A DNA stretch of 6,700 nucleotides, from positions 1 to 6,700 of the forward strand of contig JASIGD010000066.1 of NCBI GenBank assembly GCA_030045295.1, given 5' to 3'. Of the stretch, positions 1 through 4,575 are shown piece by piece (within the stretch, counting starts at the first letter, position 1; each line of letters starts with the position of its first letter). Made by a program: the position numbers and the translations under genes. Under the pieces are notes generated by a model. That model was not told where the DNA came from, made no database searches, and worked only from the letters and a program-made list of their open reading frames with translations. This DNA comes from Streptosporangiaceae bacterium (GTDB lineage Bacteria > Actinomycetota > Actinomycetes > Streptosporangiales > Streptosporangiaceae).

Positions 1-519
1 CGGAACGGCCTCGTCGTCGTTGAGGTCGCGCATCAGCACCGCGTTGACCTTGACCGGGGTCAGGCCGGCCTCGGCCGCGGCGGCCAGGCCGTCGAGCACG
101 TCCGGCAGCCTGTCCCTGCGAGCCAGCTTCCGGAACGTTTCCGGCCGCAGCGTGTCCAGCGACACGTTGATCCGGTCGAGCCCTGCCGCGCGCAGCGCCC
201 GGGCGGTGCGCGCCAGCCCTATCGCGTTGGTGGTGAGCGAGATCTCCGGCCGCGGGCTCAGTTCCGCCGTACGCGCGATGATCCCGGCCAACCCGCGGCG
301 CAGCAGCGGCTCACCCCCGGTGAACCTGACCTCGCGGATGCCGAGCAGCTCAACCGCCACGCGGATCAGCCGCACCACCTCGTCGTCGGTAAGCAGCTCG
401 GGAGACGGCAGCCAGTCCAGTCCTTCGGGCGGCATGCAGTACGCGCACCGCAGGTTACACCGGTCGGTGAGCGAAACTCGCAAGTCGGTCGCGACCCGCC
501 CGAATGAGTCAGACAGCAT
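1..519 (-). CDS. moaA: GTP 3',8-cyclase MoaA, N-terminal part (runs off the left edge)
   Basis: Reading leftwards from an ATG at 519-517, the frame stays open to the window edge and gives the first 173 residues. It encodes the radical-SAM enzyme that converts GTP to 3',8-cyclo-GTP, the first step of molybdenum cofactor synthesis. The SAM-cluster motif is present as C21-N-L-R-C25-A-Y-C28, within the family-typical context LRVSLTDRCNLRCAYCMPPEG. It is followed by FTGGEPLL (residues 66-73), TTNA (about 96-99) and RINVSLDTL (about 116-124), all standard for MoaA. The C-terminal part with the second cluster's cysteines lies outside the window; the family is usually about 330-360 residues. An in-frame TAG four codons upstream fixes the start. 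A strong purine stretch (GGAGGTGAG, 542-534) lies 14 nt upstream, which is long for a Shine-Dalgarno site. The gene lies 58 bp downstream of the F420 oxidoreductase gene on the same strand, so the two may be co-transcribed. Confidence 0.95.
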   Translation of the reverse strand, partial: MLSDSFGRVATDLRVSLTDRCNLRCAYCMPPEGLDWLPSPELLTDDEVVRLIRVAVELLGIREVRFTGGEPLLRRGLAGIIARTAELSPRPEISLTTNAIGLARTARALRAAGLDRINVSLDTLRPETFRKLARRDRLPDVLDGLAAAAEAGLTPVKVNAVLMRDLNDDEAVP

Positions 520-577
520 CGTCTTAGCCTATGCTCACCTCCACGGTCCGGCTCGTAATCAGCGCCGGCCCAGGCAG

Positions 578-1003
578 TCAACGCCTGACCGCACCGTACG
601 CCCGCTCGGCCCGGATGCGGACGACCAGGCGCTGGTCGCGGACCATCGCGGCGCGGAAGTCGGCCCAGTCCGGATGCTCGCCCTGCACCGCGCGGTACAG
701 GCCGACTAGTTCCTCGACGGCGGCGTCGTGTGTGTCCTTGGCCACATCCGACAGCTCGGCATGCCCGTCCACCACCACGTATGACCAGAAATCGCCGCTG
801 GTCACGTAGAAGCTGGCCCGAGGGTCGCGGCGCAGGTTGCGGGTTTTGGCCCGGTCGTCCGTGGTGGAGATCCGGATGGTCTGCGTCTCCGCGTCCCATC
901 CGTAGTTGACGTTGGACAGCTGCGGCCGCCCGTCCTTTCGCAGGGTGACCAGCACCCCTTGCCGCTGCCCACCGATCATCTCGGCAAAACCATCCTGGAT
1001 CAT
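578..1003 (-). CDS. PPOX-class F420-dependent oxidoreductase (Rv1155-like)
   Basis: A 141-residue single-domain protein of the split beta-barrel (PNPOx-like) fold. Family features include GVLVTLRKDGRPQLSNVNY (residues 16-34), RAKTRNLRRDPRASF (51-65, the cofactor phosphate-binding segment), the FWSYVVVDGHAEL strand pair (72-84), and the late segment GEHPDWADFRAAMVRDQRLVVRI (108-130). This matches from memory the mycobacterial Rv1155 type (FDOR-B group), which binds coenzyme F420 rather than FMN and reduces small electrophilic or conjugated substrates. The actual substrate cannot be read from sequence. The protein is cytosolic, with no signal peptide or membrane segment. The start is ATG at 1003. 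The upstream AGGGG is 13-17 nt away and is part of a small inverted repeat, so ribosome binding looks weak. It precedes moaA on the same strand, but no direct link to molybdopterin chemistry is known to me. A longer overlapping frame (1016-366) shares this DNA but lacks recognisable motifs. Confidence 0.9.
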   Translation of the reverse strand: MIQDGFAEMIGGQRQGVLVTLRKDGRPQLSNVNYGWDAETQTIRISTTDDRAKTRNLRRDPRASFYVTSGDFWSYVVVDGHAELSDVAKDTHDAAVEELVGLYRAVQGEHPDWADFRAAMVRDQRLVVRIRAERAYGAVRR

Positions 1004-1005
1004 GC

Positions 1006-1020
1006 GGGGTGAACAACCCC
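1006..1020 (-). repeat. Small inverted repeat just upstream of the F420 oxidoreductase start
   Basis: GGGGT at 1006-1010 and ACCCC at 1016-1020 pair around a 5-nt spacer. On the minus strand the element covers the only G-rich ribosome-binding candidate and ends 3 nt before the ATG at 1003. It could hide that site in the mRNA. Five pairs is short and may be chance. Confidence 0.3.
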
Positions 1021-1129
1021 TGCCTGCTTGATGTTCCGCTGGGGTTCCTGCGGCCCGAGGCGCGCCGTCAGCCGCAGTCTCCTGGCGTGCCGGGGCGTGG
1101 CCGGCGCACCCGACACGCGCCGGAAGGTG

Positions 1130-1159
1130 TTCGCACTTGGCGCGACAGAGGACTAGCGT
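1130..1159 (+). promoter_or_regulatory. Weak sigma-A-like promoter candidate, distal
   Basis: TTCGCA (1130-1135) and TAGCGT (1154-1159) are separated by 18 bp. The second hexamer keeps the T-A-n-n-n-T pattern usual for actinobacterial -10 elements; the first is a poor match. A transcript from here would begin about 1166, right at the 11-bp inverted repeat, and give a leader of about 275 nt for the ligase gene. Confidence 0.2.
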
Positions 1160-1166
1160 GGCAAGC

Positions 1167-1202
1167 GCGCGGCGGCGCCCCCCTCACTACCCGCCGCCGC
1201 GC
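1167..1202. repeat. 11-bp GC-only inverted repeat
   Basis: GCGCGGCGGCG (1167-1177) is the exact reverse complement of CGCCGCCGCGC (1192-1202), with a C-rich 14-nt loop (1178-1191). As RNA it would be a very stable hairpin. It is not followed by a T tract on either strand. It may be a structured leader element, a factor-independent terminator for stray transcription between divergent genes, or simple GC-repeat drift. Confidence 0.6.
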
Positions 1203-1209
1203 CCGATCT

Positions 1210-1223
1210 CGGTCGGCCGACCG
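1210..1223. promoter_or_regulatory. 14-bp perfect palindrome, possible operator
   Basis: CGGTCGGCCGACCG reads the same on both strands and sits about 30 bp upstream of the better promoter candidate for the ligase gene. Twofold symmetry of this size is compatible with a dimeric repressor or activator site. GC-rich DNA makes such palindromes fairly common, so function is not established. Confidence 0.35.
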
Positions 1224-1251
1224 GTCCGCGACGGCGACCGGGAACGGGCCG

Positions 1252-1280
1252 CCGACGACACGGCGTGTATCGGTTATTCT
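1252..1280 (+). promoter_or_regulatory. Promoter candidate for the PheS-like ligase gene
   Basis: TATTCT (1275-1280) lies in the only AT-richer patch of the interval (about 1267-1299). CCGACG (1252-1257), with the GAC core of a -35 element, stands 17 bp upstream. Transcription would start near 1287 and give a leader of about 155 nt containing the nested hairpin at 1301-1362. The -35 match is poor. Confidence 0.35.
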
Positions 1281-1300
1281 GAAACTGTGACTGGTATTGC

Positions 1301-1362
1301 GGCGCGGCGATTTTCCCGCCTCCCGGCCCCTCGGTGGGCCACCGGGAGCGCTTCGCCGCGTT
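1301..1362 (+). promoter_or_regulatory. Nested hairpin in the presumed 5' leader of the ligase gene
   Basis: An outer stem pairs CGCGGCG (1303-1309) with CGCCGCG (1354-1360), extendable by two G.T pairs. It encloses a second hairpin in which CTCCC (1320-1324) pairs with GGGAG (1344-1348) and GGCCC (1325-1329) pairs with GGGCC (1336-1340), with a 6-nt loop and a 3-nt bulge (1341-1343). Two coaxial helices this well formed suggest a structured leader RNA. No T tract follows, so it does not look like a simple terminator. I do not recognise it as a named riboswitch class. Confidence 0.4.
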
Positions 1363-1425
1363 AGCAAGACGGCTTCGCCCAGGTGAGCTCAGGGCCGGGA
1401 GGGACTTCCCCCGCCACGTTCGCCT

Positions 1426-1435
1426 AGAGGAGGAG
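1426..1435 (+). promoter_or_regulatory. Ribosome binding site of the PheS-like ligase gene
   Basis: AGAGGAGGAG ends 5 nt before GTG at 1441. This strong Shine-Dalgarno site supports the GTG start of the ligase over later in-frame codons. Confidence 0.85.
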
Positions 1436-1440
1436 TCACC

Positions 1441-2583
1441 GTGTCCAGCTCAGTTGCCCACCTTGACCCCGAGCAGCTGCAGGCTGCTCTTGACGTCCGG
1501 GATCTGTCCGATCCCCGGCAGGGCCCGCACGCCATCCAGCTTCTCATCGACCGGATCGTCCGGGCGCTGTCGCGTGCCTGGTGCTGTGACGTTCGCTGGT
1601 GCCCGGGTCCCAGGATCGTGCCGGTCACCGACAACTACGACCGTCTCGGCTATGCCGCCGGCGCCATCACCAGAGAAACCCGTTACACCCGCTACGTGAG
1701 CGACACGCAGATGCTCCGCAGCCACTCCACCGCCATGATCCCGCCCGCACTCGGCCAGCTGGCCCGAGACCCGCTCGATGACGTGCTGCTGGTCTGCCCG
1801 GGGATCGTGTACCGCAGGGACGCCATCGACTGGCAGCACAGCGGCACTCCCCATCAGCTCGACCTGTGGCGGATCACGCGCCGTGCCACGACGGACGCGG
1901 ACATGGACGAGATGATCTCGCATCTGCTTGACGCGCTCACCCCGGACCTGCCCTCCCGCCAGGAGGCGAGAACCCACCCGTATACCCGGCACGGCCGCCA
2001 GGTCGACGTGCTCACCGGCGGCCACTGGGTGGAGGTCTGGGAGTGCGGACTCGCCGACCCCGGCGTCCTGGCCGGCGCCGGGCTCGCCGGTCGCAGCGGC
2101 CTGGCCCTCGGCATGGGCCTTGACCGGATGCTCATGCTGATCAAAGGCATCCCGGACATCCGCCTGCTGCGGTCGGCCGATCCCCGGATCGCGCACCAGA
2201 TGCTTGATCTGGCCAGGTACCGGGCGGTATCGTCCATGCCTCCGATCTCGCGCGATCTTTCGGTCGCGGTATCCGCAGACGAGGATGAGGAGACCCTCGG
2301 GGACCGGGTCCGGGACGCCCTTGGCGCTGACGCGCCCTGCGTCGAGGAGGTGCGAGTGCTTTCCGCCACTCCCTACGAACGGCTGCCGGCATCAGCGGCT
2401 GGCCGTCTCGGGGCCAGGCCGGGGCAGAAGAACCTGCTGGTGCGGGTCGTGCTGCGCGACCTGGAAAGGACGCTCACCAACGAGGCCGCCAACTCCCTCC
2501 GCGACCGGATTTACCTCGCGATTCACCAGGGAACAAGCTACGAGCTCGCTGTTCCGGTCGGAGGGCTCGGCGGCGCGGCGTAG
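1441..2583 (+). CDS. srmL: Stand-alone PheS-related ligase with C-terminal FDX-ACB domain (SrmL-type)
   Basis: A 380-residue class II aminoacyl-tRNA synthetase homologue. Visible parts: motif-1-like MLRSHSTAMIPPAL (91-104); motif 2, VYRRDAID with HSGTPHQLD (123-141; R125, D127, H133, H138, Q139); motif 3, GLALGMGLDRMLML (220-233; R229) followed by GIPDIR (236-241). An FDX-ACB domain occupies about 267-363 (PPISRDLSVAV to the last helix), the fold that ends PheT and mitochondrial PheRS. The N-terminal coiled coil of bacterial PheS and the rest of PheT are absent. Where PheS has FHQxEG and FPFTEP, this protein has PHQLDL (137-142) and HPYTRH (179-184), so the amino-acid pocket differs and phenylalanine is doubtful. 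Adenylate formation is likely; the substrate and acceptor are unknown. I recall the database name 'PheS-related mystery ligase SrmL' for such proteins but cannot check it. It is tail to tail with tRNA-Sec, the obvious candidate RNA partner. Alternatively it is a divergent single-chain PheRS. Confidence 0.85.
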   Translation: MSSSVAHLDPEQLQAALDVRDLSDPRQGPHAIQLLIDRIVRALSRAWCCDVRWCPGPRIVPVTDNYDRLGYAAGAITRETRYTRYVSDTQMLRSHSTAMIPPALGQLARDPLDDVLLVCPGIVYRRDAIDWQHSGTPHQLDLWRITRRATTDADMDEMISHLLDALTPDLPSRQEARTHPYTRHGRQVDVLTGGHWVEVWECGLADPGVLAGAGLAGRSGLALGMGLDRMLMLIKGIPDIRLLRSADPRIAHQMLDLARYRAVSSMPPISRDLSVAVSADEDEETLGDRVRDALGADAPCVEEVRVLSATPYERLPASAAGRLGARPGQKNLLVRVVLRDLERTLTNEAANSLRDRIYLAIHQGTSYELAVPVGGLGGAA

Positions 2584-2610
2584 CGCATTCCACAGGTCCG
2601 AACGCGGGAG

Positions 2611-2626
2611 GTCGCCGAGGGGCGAC
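2611..2626 (+). terminator. Hairpin after the ligase gene, possible terminator
   Basis: GTCGCC (2611-2616) and GGCGAC (2621-2626) form a 6-bp stem with a GAGG loop, 27 nt after the stop codon. There is no T tract, as is common in actinobacteria. It would also face transcripts running past tRNA-Sec from the other side. Confidence 0.4.
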
Positions 2627-2678
2627 GCCGGCCGGTCACGTCGCGGCGACGGTGGCCTCCCAGCCCTCCGGCGGGCCG

Positions 2679-2698
2679 CCCCGGCCGCATCCCCGGGG
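2679..2698 (-). terminator. Hairpin just downstream of tRNA-Sec, possible terminator or processing site
   Basis: On the minus strand CCCCGG and CCGGGG (positions 2698-2693 and 2684-2679) form a 6-bp GC stem with an 8-nt loop, beginning 11 nt after the mature tRNA 3' end. No T tract follows. It is the best terminator-like structure for selC in the 126 bp separating it from the ligase gene. Confidence 0.35.
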
Positions 2699-2709
2699 GC
2701 AGAAGCTCG

Positions 2710-2802
2710 CGGAGGCGGACGGGAATCGAACCCGCCAGCGCCGCGGTGCAGCGCTCACCAGTTTTGAAGACTGGGGGGGCCACCAGGCACCCAGACGCCT
2801 CC
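2710..2802 (-). tRNA. selC: tRNA-Sec (selenocysteine, anticodon TCA)
   Basis: A 93-nt tRNA that reads UGA as selenocysteine once SelA has converted its seryl form. It starts GGAGGCG at 2802 and ends with discriminator G at 2710. The anticodon stem CCAGT/ACTGG closes loop CTTCAAA, with TCA at 2767-2765. An 8-bp variable arm, AGCGCTGC/GCGGCGCT with loop ACC, and T loop TTCGATT follow. Length, long variable arm, TCA anticodon and G discriminator are all diagnostic of tRNA-Sec. Acceptor plus T stem total 13 pairs, as expected for bacteria; here they fold more cleanly as 7+6 than as the usual 8+5. The D stem has about six pairs with one T.C mismatch in my fold. CCA is not encoded (GCGA follows). 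It is divergent from the GH13 gene, convergent with the PheS-like ligase gene, and in the same locus as selA and selB. Confidence 0.95.
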
Positions 2803-2808
2803 GCGTCG

Positions 2809-2814
2809 ACTCTA
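2809..2814 (-). promoter_or_regulatory. -10 element candidate for tRNA-Sec
   Basis: TAGAGT on the minus strand fits the actinobacterial -10 pattern and ends 6 nt before the mature tRNA 5' nucleotide at 2802. No convincing -35 hexamer is visible 17-18 bp upstream. Usual spacing puts the start at or within a base or two of the tRNA 5' end. Confidence 0.4.
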
Positions 2815-2847
2815 CTGACCCCGGGCGGGCGCCGGCCTGCCAGCCCG

Positions 2848-2853
2848 TAAGAT
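2848..2853 (+). promoter_or_regulatory. -10 element candidate for the GH13 gene
   Basis: TAAGAT lies about 30 nt upstream of the GTG start at 2884 and would give a start near 2860 with a leader of about 24 nt. The -35 region is GC-rich and unconvincing. If right, it excludes the upstream in-frame ATG at 2857 as a translation start. Confidence 0.3.
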
Positions 2854-2872
2854 GCGGTGAGGCTGGCCGGTG

Positions 2873-2879
2873 AAGGGAG
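2873..2879 (+). promoter_or_regulatory. Ribosome binding site of the GH13 gene
   Basis: AAGGGAG stands 4 nt before GTG at 2884. It decides in favour of that start over the in-frame ATG at 2857, which has no purine-rich site at a suitable distance. Confidence 0.7.
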
Positions 2880-2883
2880 ACGA

Positions 2884-4575
2884 GTGAGCGGTAACGGGCA
2901 TGCGTGGTGGGAGGATGCGGTCGTCTACGAGGTATACCCGCGCAGCTTTGCCGACGCGGACGGCGACGGCGTGGGCGACCTGCCCGGGCTGCGGTCCCGG
3001 CTGCCGTACCTGGCCGATCTCGCGGTGGACGCCATCTGGCTCACTCCCTTCTATCCCTCACCGCTGGCCGACGGCGGCTACGACGTCAGCGACTATTCCG
3101 CGGTCGATCCGCGGCTCGGCACCATGGCGGACTTCGACGCGCTGGTCAAGGAGGCCGCCGCGCACCAGATCCGGGTGATCATCGATCTGGTGCCCAATCA
3201 CTGCTCGAGCGCGCACCCGCTGTTCCGGGCCGCGCTGGCAGCGGCTCCGGGCAGCGCGGAAAGAGCCCGGTTCATCTTCCGCGACGGGCGCGGCCCGGGC
3301 GGCGAGTTGCCGCCGAACAACTGGAGATCCTCGTTCGGCGGCTCCGCGTGGAGCCGGGTGACGGAGGCGGACGGCCGCCCCGGGCAGTGGTACCTGCACC
3401 TGTTCGACCAGGGGCAGCCGGACTGGAACTGGCGTGACGAGGACGTTCGCGCCATGTTCGAGAGCGTGACCAGGTTCTGGCTCGACCGCGGCGCGGCCGG
3501 CCTGCGGGTGGACGTGGCGTGGGGCATGTTCAAAGATCCGGACCTGCCCGATGACCCCGACCCGGACCAGACTCAGCGGCCGCTGAACGGGCCCTCGGCC
3601 TATCGCCACCGGCCGGAGCTGCAACAGCTTTACCGGTCCTGGCGGGCCATCTTGGACTCGTACCCGGCGAGCGGGTTCCCTGGGGCGCGGACGGCCATCG
3701 GCGAAGTCTGGTACGACGTGCCGGAAACCCTGCTTCCTTATCTCGCGCACGACGGCCTGCCTCAGGTCTTCAACTTCCAGCTGATCCTGGCGCGCTGGCA
3801 GGCGACCTCGCTCCGCCTCGCCGTCGATAACATCCTCGCGCTGGCCGACGGATCCCGCGCGCCCTGGGTGATCGGCAACCACGATGTGCCCAGGCCCGTG
3901 AGCCGTTATCAGCTGGACGAGGGATACACGCCGGAAATGATCAACAAGCTGGTCGCCATCGGACAGCAGAACGCCCAAGTCGGCGCCCGGCGCGGGCGAG
4001 CCATGGCGTTGCTGCTGCTCGCCCTGCCCGGGTCCGCCTACATCTACCAGGGCGAGGAACTGGGCCTGCCGGAGGTCACGGATCTGCCCGATGACGCGCG
4101 GAAGGACCCGACCTTCTGGCGCACCGGGGGACGCAGGCCCGGCCGCGACGGCTGCCGAGTGCCCATCCCCTGGTCCCGCACCGGCGCTAACTTCGGCTTC
4201 TCCCAGGCGGAGGACGGTTCGTCCGTCGCGCCTCCGTGGCTCCCCCAGCCGCCCGGATGGGGCGACTACAGCGTCGAGGCGCAGGCCGACGACCCGGGCT
4301 CGTTCCTTGCCCTGTACCGGGCCGCGCTCCGGCTGCGCCGCGACCACCCGGCCCTTGGCGGTGGCCCGCTGCGCTGGCTCGACGGCCCGGAGGACGCCGA
4401 AGGCGCAGGTCTGCTGTGCTTCACCAGGGAGCCGGGATTCATCTTCGCCGCGAACTTCGGCCCGTCCGCCGTACCGCTTCCGCCGCGCCGCGAGGTCCTG
4501 CTGGCCAGCGATCCGGACTTGCTGCCCTCCGACGGCAGCCTGCCGCCCGATACCGCGGTGTGGCTATCCGCCTGA
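2884..4575 (+). CDS. Glycoside hydrolase family 13, alpha-glucosidase type
   Basis: A 563-residue enzyme predicted to cleave alpha-glucosidic bonds of oligosaccharides such as maltose or isomaltose in the cytosol; no signal peptide is seen. The (beta/alpha)8 barrel opens with VVYEVYPRSFADADGDGVGD (13-32). Conserved regions: DLVPNH (101-106); GLRVDV with nucleophile D210; AIGEVW with acid/base E274; GNHDVPR with D334. NNWRSSFGGSAW (145-156) and QPDWNW (178-183) are typical of alpha-glucosidase and oligo-1,6-glucosidase members. YIYQGEELGLPE follows in the later barrel, then a C-terminal beta domain with a short basic-proline stretch. All catalytic residues are intact. The GTG start is chosen by its Shine-Dalgarno site; an ATG nine codons earlier is possible but poorer. 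Exact linkage preference (alpha-1,4, alpha-1,6 or transglycosylation) cannot be read. It lies between selC and selB, is convergent with selB and overlaps it by 12 nt. No biochemical tie to selenocysteine is evident. Confidence 0.9.
   Translation: MSGNGHAWWEDAVVYEVYPRSFADADGDGVGDLPGLRSRLPYLADLAVDAIWLTPFYPSPLADGGYDVSDYSAVDPRLGTMADFDALVKEAAAHQIRVIIDLVPNHCSSAHPLFRAALAAAPGSAERARFIFRDGRGPGGELPPNNWRSSFGGSAWSRVTEADGRPGQWYLHLFDQGQPDWNWRDEDVRAMFESVTRFWLDRGAAGLRVDVAWGMFKDPDLPDDPDPDQTQRPLNGPSAYRHRPELQQLYRSWRAILDSYPASGFPGARTAIGEVWYDVPETLLPYLAHDGLPQVFNFQLILARWQATSLRLAVDNILALADGSRAPWVIGNHDVPRPVSRYQLDEGYTPEMINKLVAIGQQNAQVGARRGRAMALLLLALPGSAYIYQGEELGLPEVTDLPDDARKDPTFWRTGGRRPGRDGCRVPIPWSRTGANFGFSQAEDGSSVAPPWLPQPPGWGDYSVEAQADDPGSFLALYRAALRLRRDHPALGGGPLRWLDGPEDAEGAGLLCFTREPGFIFAANFGPSAVPLPPRREVLLASDPDLLPSDGSLPPDTAVWLSA

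Larger units (their letters stand above)
1004..1440. other. Gene-free interval between divergent genes, with inverted repeats
   Basis: These 437 bp separate the leftward F420 oxidoreductase gene from the rightward PheS-like ligase gene. Open frames here (for example 1009-1290 on +, 1367-1068 on -) show arginine-rich, low-information translations with no recognisable motif and are probably GC-driven artefacts. The interval holds an 11-bp GC-only inverted repeat (1167-1202), a 14-bp perfect palindrome (1210-1223), an AT-richer patch with a promoter-like hexamer (1275-1280), a nested hairpin (about 1301-1362) and a strong Shine-Dalgarno site (1426-1435). I see no tRNA, canonical T-box or transposon end. 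Confidence 0.75.

Noticed and set aside
366..1016. 216-codon minus-strand frame overlapping the F420 oxidoreductase gene
   Set aside because: Its translation is low-complexity, rich in G, R, A and P, with no motif, while the 141-residue frame in the same DNA is a clear PPOX-family protein.
1009..1290. Possible small gene in the divergent interval
   Set aside because: No ribosome site, arginine/proline-rich translation, and overlap with strong inverted repeats; likely non-coding.
1331..1349. T-box-like sequence (GGTGG followed by ACCG)
   Set aside because: Resembles the antiterminator box only loosely: two extra bases interrupt the GGTGGNACC core, and no specifier stem or terminator with a T tract could be found.
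1450..2196. 248-codon minus-strand frame opposite the PheS-like ligase gene
   Set aside because: The plus frame has class II synthetase motifs, an FDX-ACB domain and a strong ribosome site; the opposite frame has none and is a GC-rich shadow.
1441..2583. Pyrrolysyl-tRNA synthetase
   Set aside because: Considered because it is a PheS-related enzyme beside a UGA/UAG-type recoding tRNA. However, the C-terminal FDX-ACB domain and the PheS-type motif 2 and motif 3 context fit the PheS/SrmL line, and the tRNA is tRNA-Sec (TCA), not tRNA-Pyl (CTA).
2857..2883. Upstream in-frame ATG for the GH13 protein
   Set aside because: No ribosome site at a suitable distance, and the GTG at 2884 has AAGGGAG 4 nt upstream and gives the normal family N-terminus.
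3058..4347. 429-codon minus-strand frame opposite the GH13 gene
   Set aside because: Long only because high-GC third positions suppress stops; no motif, whereas the plus frame has every GH13 catalytic region.
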